47,582 nucleotides of DNA from Vitrella brassicaformis (lineage: Eukaryota > Sar > Vitrellaceae): contig CDMY01000234.1 in NCBI GenBank assembly GCA_001179505.1, forward strand, positions 107,925 through 155,506, in the 5' to 3' direction. Below, in pieces: positions 10,496 to 22,415 of the stretch (the stretch's first letter is position 1; each line of letters starts with the position of its first letter). Position numbers and translations under genes: made by a program. Below the pieces are notes generated by a model that saw nothing but the letters and a program-made list of their open reading frames with translations, was not told where the DNA came from and did not search any database.

Positions 10496-10607
10496 CTGAA
10501 GGATATGATGTCGCTGGATCTTCATCAAGGTGATGAATCACGTCATGCAAATCTTGCACGGATGCGACTAATTGAGTCCTTTTCTTCTCGCAGGTGAGAT
10601 GTGAACG
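10496..10607. promoter_or_regulatory. divergent intergenic region, likely bidirectional promoter
   Basis: Only 112 bp separate the ATG of the minus-strand AP2 gene (10495) from the ATG of the plus-strand glycosylase-like gene (10608). It contains an element (10511-10578) repeated at 6090-6157 with about nine in ten bases the same. Promoter function is inferred from position and repetition only. Confidence 0.5.
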
Positions 10608-11847
10608 ATGGGCAATACCCTCGCTGCATTCGCGCCAACTCAGCCACTCCCTCATCATCGCCCTCCCTTCGTCAGACCTCTCGTTCAGCCTCTCGCCCGA
10701 CGGAGGCCCGTGCGGCGCACCGACGCTCCCATCGCATGTGCAGCCTCTCTGGAAGAGCATGAGTGGCGGAGATCTGCCCGGCGCCACCGAAGGGACGTGC
10801 TGGGACTGCTAGGGATGGAGAACGAAGGCGACGAGGTGTCTGTGAAGCTGCACCACGACCCAGCCCATCCCATCTTCAACTTCATTCTGGAGTATTACGG
10901 CTTCAACCACGCTGATCTGCATCGCTACTCGCCTGGCTCGTGCATCTTCCTCCAGGGCGCTCTGGCGGACGATCCCAGGCTGCACAGAAAAGCATTCGTG
11001 GCGGCCGAGGGCGGCGGGTTCTTCGACCCTGGCCTCATCCCAGAGAAGCGCTTGGCGTGGTTCAAGTGGATTGCGGAGCTGCTGCGGGTGACAATGGACC
11101 GTGAGCCGTCATTCAAGTGCTTTGGTTGGAGGACACAAGGCGTGGATGAGAGGGGGAAGGCATGGTTGGGTGTCTGTCTGCTTGTGCGCAGGTCTTCACG
11201 AGTGGGCGATGCTGTATCGCCCGGCTGCAGATGAGGACGCGCCTGTCAGCCGGTTCCAACAACTGCGACTGCGACTCAGCCAACAAGAGCTCAACATGGT
11301 AGGTGCTAAAGTGACCCGCCCCAACACAACACAACACAACACAGACATCACAATGCCGATGTGTCCATGCTCTGTGTGGGCGCAGGTCGTTGAGGCCGGC
11401 CTGCTTTCGTGCACTCACTATGACGCCTCGCGCCACTTCCCACACTCCGCCCTCCCCCTCAACGCCATCCAGCCGCCGCCATCCAAGTCAAGACGGCTCA
11501 ATTTGGAACAACCTGGGTGCGTCCACACCAACATGGACCTCTTCAAGTGGGCCGTCAAGGCCGTCCCATTCATCCCCAGCGACATCGTCCGGGAGGCCCT
11601 CAGCATTGCCATCGAGGCGCGGGTCCTGGACATGCGTGCGAGTCCGTATGACCTGACCAAGGTGTCTCTGCAAAGGGGCTCGGCGGACTTTGATGCATCG
11701 CCTGTGAGGGTGGAGACGGCTGGAGGGCGGGAAGACTATCAGCTGATGCAGTGGGCGATACATCGGAGGGCGAAGCCTCTTCGCGAGCGGCTGCTACACC
11801 ATTACGAGAAGATGCTGACCGACGCTGCTGGGCGGAGGAGGCCGTGA
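10608..11847 (+). CDS. 3-methyladenine DNA glycosylase-like protein (361 aa)
   Basis: Three exons (10608-11124, 11192-11298, 11386-11847; 1086 nt) join with matching phases. The protein matches a family found in bacteria and some photosynthetic eukaryotes that is usually labelled 3-methyladenine DNA glycosylase, although I know of no firm enzymology for that label. Visible family motifs in order are HPIFNFILEYYGF (about residue 86), GLHEWAMLY across the first splice (about 173), RLRLSQQELNMVVE, CTHYDASRHF, EQPGCVHTNMDLFKWA and ARVLDMRASPYDL. The first 80 or so residues are Arg/Pro-rich and variable, and could be a targeting extension. It shares a short upstream region with the divergent AP2 gene. 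If the label holds it would remove alkylated bases from DNA; treat that as provisional. Confidence 0.8.
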
Positions 11848-12910
11848 TTGATGTGTCTATTGAGTGGTCGGAAGATGTGTGTTTGCTATATTGAAGCTGC
11901 GTGGAGAGTGTCGATATCAGCGTGGCAGCTGCATGCACGTGAGTGAGATGGACGGAGGCGATGGGACCAGGTTGACCGACAGATTCATTCAGGCTGTGCA
12001 TAGTACATTGTTGCGATGTCCTCGATCCCCACTTTATTGGCAAAGAAGAAGAGGTATGATTCAGTAATGGCTGAATGCAGCCACTCGACGAGTTACAGTA
12101 GTCACCTCTCAATTTGGTGGACTGGGCGGGCGGCATGTGACACGCAGCTATCAAATCACACCTCACAAATGGATCCATTCATTCGTTCGCCTGCACTGCC
12201 GGTCGGTGCATGTCTGCCCACACGCACATGTACTAGTACTCAACACAACACATCTCACACACGTGTGTCACAGCAACACTAGAGTGACCGAGATAGAGGC
12301 TAACAGAGATCCGTGGCGAGAATTCGCCTTCTCGACGAGACGCGTGGATTATTCCCGCCATTCCATTTTCCGCATCGGCTCAAGCTCATGGCCGTTACAA
12401 CAGCCGTCGGCGCAGGTGCGGCAAGCTTTGCCCGTCGGCCAGTGAAAGCAATCGGCTTCAAGCGGCGCGCGATATGGCTGCGCTGACCGTATTGCTGAAA
12501 GTGTGTGCATGCGAGCGATGCTGGAAGTGGCGGCCGGTATGTGAGATCGCCACAGACGGTGGCTGGCCCGCGGACGAGGGCGATTCGGTATGAGAAACCA
12601 CGCTTTCACTCTGCCCTTCTCTCTCTCAGTGCACGTCCCTTCATGTACATGTGTGTGCCAGGCAAGCGATCGAAGAAGCGAAGCGCAGGGGGGCCAAGCT
12701 CTCATTGCCCACGGCCAAGGCCGCCAAGGGCCGCCTCAGCCATCAACAAAGCCGAACCCTACAAGAAGGTAGACGACGACGTGAGCAAGCCAGACGTCCA
12801 TCCTCCCCTTGCTCATCCACCCACACACATGGATGCACGCATACACGCACCTCCGTGTGTGTGTGTGCGTGTGTGTGTAGAGGAGTACCTGCCGACACAC
12901 GGGGGGATCT
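11848..12910. other. intergenic stretch with a decayed topoisomerase-tail relic
   Basis: No intact gene is seen. At about 12650-12800 the plus strand contains AAGGCCGCCAAGGG, then CATCAACAAAGCCGA, then GACGTGAGCAAGCC. This resembles the Lys/Ala-rich topoisomerase II exon at 4150-4317 and its donor, but with frame breaks. The piece 12300-12640 has no recognisable feature. Confidence 0.5.
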
Positions 12911-14170
12911 GCATTTGCGAGCTTGGCTGAAAATTTTTGTGGCGAGAATGGCGGCGAGATTTCAGATCATAGCCGTCTCCGAGACAGATTTGTGAGAATA
13001 AGGGACATCAAACAGTTTCCGAGCCGGCTGTCCTCATTTCTCACTGTTTGCCTCACATCTCCCTCGTTTCTTTTCATTTTTCGGCGGGAGTGGTCGGGCG
13101 CCACCCGCCCGAGGCCCACGCAGCCCACCCTGCTCCCCGTTTGCGAGTCCACCTGACCGCCCCTGAACCTCCCGTCAGACGCTGACATGCCCCTGATGCG
13201 CATGTTGCATCCCATTTCCTCTTTCCGTCCCTCCCGGCGCAATGTAGTCGTCTGCCTGGCTTTCCCAAGGCACCCACTACTGCATCCGCCGTCTGCAAGG
13301 TCCCCAAGTACAGCGCCGGGGCGACCGATGATGCAGACCCGTCGTCATTCTTCTGGGTCTTCGAGGCCAAGGCGCCGCACGGCGAGGGGTTCAGACGGCG
13401 TCTGGCCAACGACACGCGAGCGCTGCTGGGCGAGGAGGTGCCCATCGAGTACATGTCGGAGGAGCAGGCTGAGGGAACACACCTACCACGGCTGCCTAAC
13501 CCACCGGTCACGAACCTTGACCGGACGCATCCATCCATCCATCCATCTATCTTGTGTGTGTGTGTGTGTGTGTGTGTGTCTGTGTGTATGTGTGTGCAGG
13601 GGGCACTTGCGGCTGCGGCTGCTGCTGCTGCTGATGGTGGTGGTGATGATGATGATGACGATGGCAACGAGGATGAAGTCGAGGACGAGGAGGAGGTCAG
13701 AGGAGAGAGATGGGATGGGATGGGATGCCACACACATACGCTCTTGCGTGCGTCGTGTGTGTCAATGTGTGTGGGTAAATGGGCGTGTGTGTTTGGCGGC
13801 AGGATAACGACGACGAATACGAGGACGAGACTTCCAAGAAATCCAAGGTCAGCCAGACACCTCACGCACAAAACAATGCACCCGTGACATCCCCCTCCCT
13901 CTCTGTGTGTTGAATGAATCAGACGGCAAAGGCCAAGCGCACCGATGACCCAGGTTACTGCCGACTCAGAAAGAACTGATGCTTGCAGCAATGAGAGACA
14001 TGCACACGTGTGTGTGTTTGTGTGAAAGAGTGGAAGCCCAAATGCCGCGGCCCACAAACCAAGGGCCCCCGCAAGCACTCTAAAGCGAGAGTATTTCATT
14101 TTGTATTTTGTGAGACTGCAGTCTTTGCAGCTATCTGTGTGTATTGTCTATGTGTGTTCGCAGTATCAGA
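12911..14170 (+). repeat. segmental duplication, copy B (partner 1204-2500)
   Basis: This is the second copy of the block described at 1204-2500, in the same orientation. Here the reading frame is intact: the AP2 exon donors are GT and the AP2 domain is complete, unlike copy A. Confidence 0.85.
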
Positions 14171-15834
14171 GTGGTAAATCGGGAGTGCTCTACCACGAGA
14201 AAGACAACGCCTGGATCGCCAAGTGGACCGAGAGGGGCCGGTACCGCTACAAGTCGTTCTGCATCAATTCACTTGGGTTTGCCGACGCGCTGGTCAGTTT
14301 GCCAACAACACAGCCCACGTGATAGAGATGCAAGCCGGCCTCTGCAACTTGCGTGCCTCTTCTCTGTGATCAGTTCGCTGACGATGACGATGAGGATGTC
14401 GACGAGGACCAAGACGGGGACGAGGAGAGTGAGGAGGTCAGAAAGAAAGAACGAGAGAGATGGGATGCCACATACATGCGCTCTTGCACGCATCGTGTGT
14501 GTTGATGCATGCACATGTGACATTTCATTTCCTCTTTCCGTCCCTCCCGGTGCAGCCGGCTGAAAACGAGGATCCAGAAGGTATGCGCCCATCCGTGGAT
14601 GTGTTTTGGCGCGTGCGACCAACTCAGTGCTAAAATCGCACCCAATAACATCACCTGGTGCACGGGTTTCTGGCCAACCAGAGTCGGGTTATTTCGGTGG
14701 CAGCAAATACATCGAAGCTCATGAGGTGGAGGTGCTGCATGCGCTGTCGACACGAGCCACGGAGCCCGAAGAACCTATCACAACGACAGTCGCACCTGCA
14801 TCGACGACAAACGGCTCTGCGTCACCGCTGAATGGCTCGTCCCTGTCAGCATCAGAATATGAGGGCCTCCGTGGCCTCCTGGGTGACAACAAGAACCTGA
14901 CTTCGATCTACCGGTATGGCTGTCGGTCCAGACGGGTGCAGCCATCTAGGCCACAGACACGCGTGTGTATATGATGGCTGTGTGTCTGTGTGTCTGATTC
15001 GCCGGACTTGTGTATGTGTGTGGCTGGCAGGTCGTCTGTGCACACTGATCTGCTCGGCCGCTTGCGCGCGACACGTGGTGATTGGTCGGGCGGCCGTGGG
15101 TGGCCCTGGTGATGAGACGTGAGACACACAGCTCTCTTGGATGGACTCCGCTTTGCCGTCTCGTGTATGCCTCAGCTGGGTGGTCTGGCTGGTCTGGCAC
15201 ATACACCCACTGGGTGTTCCTTGTCCGCAACGCCCCGTACGTGTTCGGCGCCTATATCAGAGACCACAAATATACAGGCGTCGTAGACTCTATCTTGGAC
15301 GGCCAAAGTAGCGAAGGATATTTCGAGCTTGGGGAAGATGATATGTGGCACTTCTCACTGGCGGGCCACTTCGATGGGCCGACAAAAATTCGCCCACCAC
15401 TTTGGGTCGAAAACTACGGCACGGCCTACTTGGGAGTTGATACTAGACAAGTTAACATTCAGCTAACGGTGCGCTGGGAAACATCAACCTGCAGTGGGTT
15501 GAGCTTTACTGTTGGTGAGAAAGGACATGAAGGGTATGGGACGGACATCGATTATTCTTGTTTGCGGGGTGATTCTGCCGATGTTCGCCGAAGCCAATTT
15601 AGCATCCATCGTAAGCGTGTGCCTGAGGACTACAAGGGGGTGAGGAGCGACTTGGGCGATGCTTATCTTGGCGGCGCGCTCGCCTTCACGGCTGATGAGG
15701 TGGAGGTGCTGTATTTGCTGGAGGAGGACCCTTTACCTGCACTGGATAGCAGTGGGGGGACAAGTATGAAGGGGTGGTCACTGTGGGGCGGGGTGATGAT
15801 GGCGATGCTCATCTGCCAGTGGGTGGCCATGTGA
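13248..15834 (+). CDS. AP2-domain and TLD-domain chimeric protein (5' end uncertain)
   Basis: Exons 13248-13506, 13600-13695, 13803-13847, 13923-13953, 14029-14090, 14164-14292, 14374-14436, 14556-14580, 14628-14913, 15031-15077 and 15176-15834 join in frame to TGA at 15832-15834. The order of parts is an unknown region, acidic (EDEVEDEEE) and basic short exons, an AP2 domain (KSGVLYHEKDNAWIAKWTE, 129-nt exon exactly as in the 7885-10495 gene), the acidic block copied from 4903-5145, the last piece of one TLD domain (GYFGGSKYIEAHEVEVLHAL), a Ser/Thr linker, and a full TLD-like domain (HWVFLVRNAPYVFGAYI to YLGGALAFTADEVEVLYL). The C-terminus is a hydrophobic segment (GVMMAMLICQWVAM) resembling a tail anchor. 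TLD domains are linked to oxidative-stress and V-ATPase regulation in other eukaryotes. No in-frame ATG opens the first exon, and whether one transcript really spans all this is unproven. Confidence 0.6.
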
Positions 15835-18800
15835 ATGTTACAAGCCGTGTTTTCAGCGGTCAGGCGTTTGCAAGTGTGTGCTGAGGGAGGGTGTGACCCG
15901 AGTGCTGTTTAATGAGATGATGGTCGTTGGCCTCGTTCATGTGTGTGTGTACCGGTTGTTTGTGAAGCAAGTCGAGAAAGAAATACCGAAATACCTGTGC
16001 GCAGGTATACTGGGCGGGGCGTCTGTGTGTGGCCAAGAGAGCTGCACGTGTGTGTGTGTGTGTTGGCTGATGTCGTGAGCCATGATGGGACAGAGGTCAC
16101 GTCATGCTCGCCTTATGCTCCTTCACGTGTGTCGCGTTTGTGAGGCCGTGATGTCTTTCCTGCCTGTTTGAAGTGGGTAGGACGTGTCTGTATGATAAGT
16201 AGACAGACTCACTCGCGTGAGTATCGTGACAGTGTGACAGTCAGTCTGTAAGTGCGCTAATTGGTTGATCGCATTGATGTCGAGAGCCGTGCACGCAGCA
16301 CCGCACACGAGTGTTTGTGTCCCCCACTCTCTCACTCATTCACTCACTGACCCCCTTGCTCACACGTACGAGAGACAGACAACAGTGTGTCCGGCCATCC
16401 ATCCCTCTCTCATCCCACTCATCATCCTTCCTCTTGTTCTGTTTTGTTGGCAGCCAGCTACCGAATCAGATGATGGAGACAGACAGCACGGATAAACACA
16501 CGTACACTGACGCGACACACATGGATTCACATCACTCCCCGGTCCTCTCTCTCCTCTCCTCTCCTCTCTGTCTCTCCTCTCTCTGTCAGCAGTGGTGGCA
16601 GCAAATGGTCCGCATCGCATTCAGGCATGCAGACAGACAGACAAGACATGATGGGCACGGGCACGGCAGCATTCACACGCATCACAGCACATCGCATCAC
16701 ACACATGAATCAGTCCACCGATAGATCAATTGGCCTGGAAGATCTAAAAATAGCTCGGTCATTTCATTGGATGGAGTGGGCAGCCCTGCCAGCCGTCCCT
16801 CCCTCCCTCCCTCCACAGTCAGTCAGTCGGTCAGTCATGACACACACATGCACATGCACACGCACATTTCGATGAATGAATGGCACGCAGACGACAGCCA
16901 GGCAGACAGGCAGGCATACACACGGGGGGCGGTGGGCGGGCAAATCCGCTTGGTACGCAAGAAAGAGACACCAGTCAACACCAAAAAACTTTCCTATGCT
17001 TGCCTTGCCCCCATCCATCCGTCCATCCATCCATCCATCCATTCATCCATTCACCTGGCAGGCACCCATTCGCGCAGCCGCCGTCACACCACGCCACCCA
17101 CACCCATGACAGACACCCATGGCCACCATCCATCCATCTCATCTCATCTCTCCTCTTTGAGCAGCCCATCTCACTTCATTCATCCATCCATTCCATTGCA
17201 TGGCAGGGGGTCAGGAAGGGCACGCAGCGATCGATTGAGGCCGGCCGGCCGGCAGGCAGGCAGGCAGGACAGGAAAAATACCCTTGGTCGGAAGGCTTGC
17301 TTGGTGTAGCTCGCTTACTTTTCGGTGTCAATCAGTCAACCAAATCGATCAGCCAAGAAGCAGCAGAAGGAGAAGGAGAAAGAGCGATGGTCCTATCTCT
17401 ATCTATCTGTTAGGCTACGTAGCAGCCAGTTAGTGGTGCCGCGCGTGGATGGATGTGTCAGTCAGTAGTCATGTGCTCACAGAGATGGGATGGAGAGAGA
17501 TGTCAGCAAGAGAGAGAGGGGGAGTGGAGCGAGTAAGCTCTCCCTACCAAGTCCATCCATCCATCCATCCACGTGTGCTGTGCTTTGCTGTGGTGTGTGT
17601 TTGTGAGGTGTGTAGACCACAATGGTGAAAAAGCCTCGAGTGAAAAAGACCGTACACAGAGACAGACAGGTAGACAGGCAGACAGAAAATTGAAGGAGGA
17701 GGCAATCAACCAACAACAGGCAGGCAGACAGAAAGGCGCCACACGTAAAAATCCTTCCTTTGTCGGTCCATCCATCCATCCGTCCACAAATGCTGCTATG
17801 CTGCTGCTGTCCGCCTACCGGCCACCATACACACATTACTTACTTACTCACTTAAACCCTCCGCCGTAGGTATAGGTAGGTAGCTATGTAGCTCGTCACT
17901 GACTGCAAAAAGAAGAAGAGACCATGGCATGGCTGACGTAGGCAGGCAGGCAGGCAGGGAGGGAGGCATCTTTCGCGGAGGGGAGTGAGTCAAGTGGGTG
18001 GCAGGGGGGGGTGGGTGGGAGGGGGAACAGAGAGGAAGAGGGCGAAGGGAAGAGAACTCGTAAGTAAGTAAGATATCAGGCTGTCTATTCACAGGCAGGC
18101 ACTTCCTCACACGCCAGTGAACTGAACACGGCACGCAGCCACCCATCCATCCGCCGGTGAGTGGCTGGCTGGCTGGCTGCGTGCATCTCAGCTTCCAAAA
18201 ATCCAGGACAAACACCACACCCACCACCACCAACAACAACAAACAGCAAACACCTCTGCCCTCTCCCTCCCTCTCTGTCCCCCTCCCCCTCCCCCTCCCC
18301 TCTCAGGCCACAAATCGTCACGTGTTGGCGCGCAATGCGATATGAAGCAAAAGCAGCACACGCGCCATGCGACACGACAAGACACGACACACTGCATCAC
18401 ATCAACAGCTAAATGGGGCCATCCGCCGTCACTCACATCACATGAGAGAGTGTGTGTCGGGTCGGGTGGGGTGCGGAAGTAAGTTACGTTAGCAAAGACA
18501 GACAGACAGACAGACAGAAAGCCGAGAAAGATCGGTATGACGGATGGGCTGAAGTGAGTGGGTGAGTGAGAAAGATGGAATCGAATCGAATCAAGCACGT
18601 AAAGGCAAGGCAAGGCAAGAAAGGGAAGACACTGAATGAATGAGTGAGTGGGCACACGCACACGCACACACATGGACGCACACGAACACTCCATACGTAA
18701 TCAACGGATGAGAAAAAACATACACACATAGAGAGACAACATGCACACATGGACGGACGTGCACTCATACACACAACATGTACACACCCATACCTGCTTT

Positions 18801-19241
18801 TCGCGCAACAATTGCGCTTCCCCCCACCCACACCCCTCAGCCCTCACCCTACCCCTCCCACAAATCCCTCCCTCCCTGCCTGCCTCCCGTGGACCGACAC
18901 ACCGTAAAAATAAGACTGACGAGGGCGTGTGTTCAAGGCGGCATTGACCACCACTCTCCCTCTCTCTCTCTCCTTCATTCTTTCCTCTCTCGCACAGAGA
19001 AACACACAAAGACGCATTGCATCGCATCGCATCGCTTTCTCGCCAGTCCAGACAGACAGACCGACAGAACGACAGCCTGCCTTGCCAACCAGCAGGCTAC
19101 CGACAATCGATAGATGTGTAGGGGTGTGTTTGCAGTGATTCATTCCGCCAGACAGACAGACCGACAGCCATCCAGCCGTTATTAAAACCACCGCCCCGCC
19201 ACACACACATACACACATACACGCACACATGAGGGGACGAA
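15835..19241. other. long gene-free stretch rich in simple repeats
   Basis: I find no exon chain on either strand. The sequence is a patchwork of (TG)n, (CATC)n (for example 17014-17054), (GACA)n, (GCAG)n, (CCCT)n and (GTAA)n. Apparent long open frames here consist of the repeats themselves (PSIHPSIH, CVCVCV and similar). The right end (about 19150-19241) is probably 3' UTR of the KH-domain gene. Confidence 0.6.
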
Positions 19242-22200
19242 TCACTCTGACCAGCCCTGGGCCTGCTGCTGAGTCGGCTGCGGCACCACGTAGCCGTTGG
19301 CAGTCACCTGCTGCTGCGGGGCCGCCTGCTGCTGCTGCTGCTGCTGGTAGAGGGGGTGGGCTGCGCCTGGTGGCGGTTGCTGGGCGAGGGCCTGGTCCTG
19401 ACGCTCGAAGGAATCCAGCTTCTGCTGGATGAGGGCACATGCCTGCTCAACTCCCTCGGCAGAACCCTTGACAGTGCCTGGCAGGTACACAACACACCGA
19501 CAGACAGACAGCAATGGTGCGGTTCGGTGCGGCGCATCCGGTTTGGTGTGGCTGGTGCGGTGTATGTGGAGTGTGTGGCAATTGATTACAAGTCCTGGTG
19601 CCGGGGGGCTGGTCCTGTGTGGCGTCGCGTCTGTCGATGTGGATGTTGGTGCCGCTGCTCTTCTGCAGATCCTCCACCTGGTGGCCCTTGGAACCTGACA
19701 CGACACACACCGGGACACCAGGACGCACCACGACCGCATCCATGTCGATGGATGTGAGGCGTGTTGCAGTTGGTTCGCTCACCGATTAGCCTCGCCACGT
19801 GCTGGTCTGGCACCGGCACCACACGCACACACGTCCTGAACCACACACACACAGACACACAGACATGGTTTCCTTGTCGCACTGCCCGCGCCCCTCCCTC
19901 CCTCCCTCCCCTCACCCATCGCTTGTGGCACTGCCGGCCCCGCCATAGCCGTCATAGCCCGCCGTTTGCGGCGGGTACAGCTGCGCCCCGCCGTAGGCCA
20001 CCCCGCCGGCCACCTGCATGCCCACAGCGGGGAAGGCCCCGCTCATGTTGCCAGACGCCACGATGGGCGCGTTGATCTTGGTCTCGATCAGCTTCTTGGC
20101 GTGGTGAATGGCCGACAGGGAACCCTTGATGGTCAGCTGCACAGAGAGAGAGAGAGAGAAGGGCATGAGAGGGCTGTGTTGAGGGGGGGGGAGGGGAGGA
20201 GAGAAGCGATGGCTACCCTGCGATGTGGCGCACTGGCCGGTGCGTCATTGATGACATCGATCTTGGTGCCGGACATCTCTTGTATCTCCCTCACCGTGTT
20301 GCCCCGCGAGCCGATGATCCGCGCCACAGCGTCGCCCGGCACCACAAACTCTGTCATCGTCAGAGAGCTGTCTGACGGCGGCGAGGGCGTCCCGCTCGCC
20401 AGCATCTCCACAGGCCGGCTGTATCCAGCGGCGGCAACGGCCTCCTGCGCACCGGGGGGGTAGTAGCCGCGGAGAGACGCCGCGTACGGCCCACCGGCGG
20501 CTGCGAGCGGCGTGCCCGGATACTGCTGCGCCATCGACTGCCCGTACCCTGCCACCAACACGACACACATATATATGCGCAACACACACGCACACGCGCA
20601 TGTGCCCATCCTTTCTGCTGGCTGGGCGGCTGACCGACCTGGTTCGAGCGGCTCGCCCTGCATGAAGTCTGGTGTGGCCTGGTAGGGCTGCGATGCGGCG
20701 GCCGCCATCATGGGCGGCAGCGACTGGTGAGGGGGCCCCAGTGCGTATGCCGTGTAGCCCACCGACATGTGCTGCTGTTGCTGCTGGCTGGGCGCTGCCA
20801 TGTGGGACGTGGGCATGGGCAAGGGGGACGGGAAGAAGGGATGCGGGTGGCCCGGCTTGGACAAAGCTGAGCGAGAAGGAATGAGTGAAGCGATATCATG
20901 TGTGGGTGGTGGTGAGAGAGACTCCCCAGCCCACCTGTGGGGGTGGCGTGTGCAGCGGGGCTGGCTCCACCAGAGGCAAACACCCCTGCACCTCCAGCGG
21001 CAGTCGGGCTCGTGCCAACAGTGGTCGGCGTCTACCAACACGCAACCAACCAACACACATCCATCCATCCATCCATATCGATTGTACCGCCCTGCGTGTG
21101 CTCCCTCACCGTGAAGACGCGCGAGTGTCGTGAGATGAGGTACTGAGCAGTGGTGCAGCCGGCCGGCGTGCCGGTGATGAGAATGCGCCTGCCGCCGAGT
21201 GAGGGGAGCATCTCGCCCTCCGACTCGATGTCGATGTGTGCGCCGCTCTCGTGCTGGACGGCCTTGATGTTGTCGCCGCGCTTGCCGATGATGTACTTGA
21301 CGCACCCGTTGGGCACCACCAGCTTCAGGATCGTCGGCTGGTTCGGGAAGTTGGCCGCACTGCCCATTGTCTTGTTGCGGACCTGATGAATGAATGAATG
21401 AATGGATGGACGAACGAAGGAACGACGCCCATACAAGGGAGACGGGGAGGGAGGGAGGGAGGGAGGGTGTGGTGGGTTGCCTACCTGTTGGCTGATGAGG
21501 TGCTGGCATCTCTGTATGGCCACGATGGTGCCGAAGATGGTGAGCTTCCTTTCCGAGAAGTTGGGCATGATCTCGGCCTCGCTCTGCACCTTGACCTCGG
21601 CAGCCGACATGCGCTCGATCTCCGCTATGCACTGGCCCTTCGCCCCAATCAACCTGCAAGCAATGCAACCAAACAACGGGCCACTCCAGTCAGGTCACCA
21701 CACGCACACAGCAAGGCGATGCTGATGCTGCACCATACACACATACTTACGTACCATCCGACAGTGTGGTTTGGGATGAGCATCATCAGCGAGGTGCACG
21801 TCCTGTCGACGTCGTCGTTCTTCAAAAAGGCCGCCTCGTTCAGATCGCTCATACTCAAGGGGTACTTAAACTTGTGAGGCTGACCCACACCTCCCACACC
21901 GCCCACACCGCCAGCAGCGCTCAGGTTGCTGCTGCTGTGGAGGGGCGTGTGCGTCGCCCCACCCGCCGCGACACCGACAGCAGCCATTGACGCGTGGAAG
22001 GGGGGCGAGGTGGGACCCTCGAGCGGCCTGTCGTCGACTTGAGGGCCGTGTGGGTGTGCCGGGGAATGTATGTGGGAGGCAGTCAGGGAGGATGGCTCGC
22101 TGAGAGGGTGAGGGGGGAGGGAAGGATGGGGCGAGGTAAAACCCATCGGGACAGACACCACTGAAGGAAGACACAGACGCAAAACACACACAAGTGTGTC

Positions 22201-22415
22201 TGTCTCCTCGATATGATCACCAACGACACCATATCCTCCCCTCTCTCTCGGCCTGTGTGCCTGCCTGCGTGCCTGCCTGCCTCATCGGCTGGCTGACCTT
22301 CATGGCTCTTGGCGTTGTAGGCTGACATGGGGTAAGTGGTGTGCCGAATGGCGTGCGGCTCGGCGCCGGGCATCTGCATCGCACTCATCATCTGCATCGC
22401 CGTCGCCGCGCTCAT
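19242..22415 (-). CDS. four-KH-domain RNA-binding protein (745 aa)
   Basis: Eleven exons from 22415 down: 22298-22415, 21755-22160, 21485-21653, 21110-21382, 20935-21031, 20639-20866, 20217-20548, 19916-20136, 19783-19835, 19590-19694 and 19242-19477 (2238 nt). Four KH domains carry the GxxG loop: LIGAKGQ (split by an intron), IIGKRGD, IIGSRGN and LIGSKGH. KH1 and KH2 are adjacent. A Pro/Gln/Ala-rich, low-complexity linker separates them from KH3 and KH4. The C-terminus is Gln-rich (YQQQQQQQ). This layout resembles poly(C)-binding, IMP-like and plant HEN4/FLK-type proteins, which bind single-stranded RNA to control splicing, stability or translation. The start ATG (22415) is the first in frame; the codon 18 nt upstream is GTG. 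The KH assignment is very firm; the RNA target is unknown. Confidence 0.92.

Noticed and set aside
13074-14099. Long minus-strand open frames over the AP2 copies (also 1662-2423, 1499-1915)
   Set aside because: They run antisense to well-spliced AP2 exons, and their translation is dominated by His/Thr and Ser runs from (CA)n and similar repeats.
16767-17413. Plus-strand open frames with PSIHPSIHPSIH repeats
   Set aside because: They are translations of (CATC)n microsatellite with no splice signals or homology.
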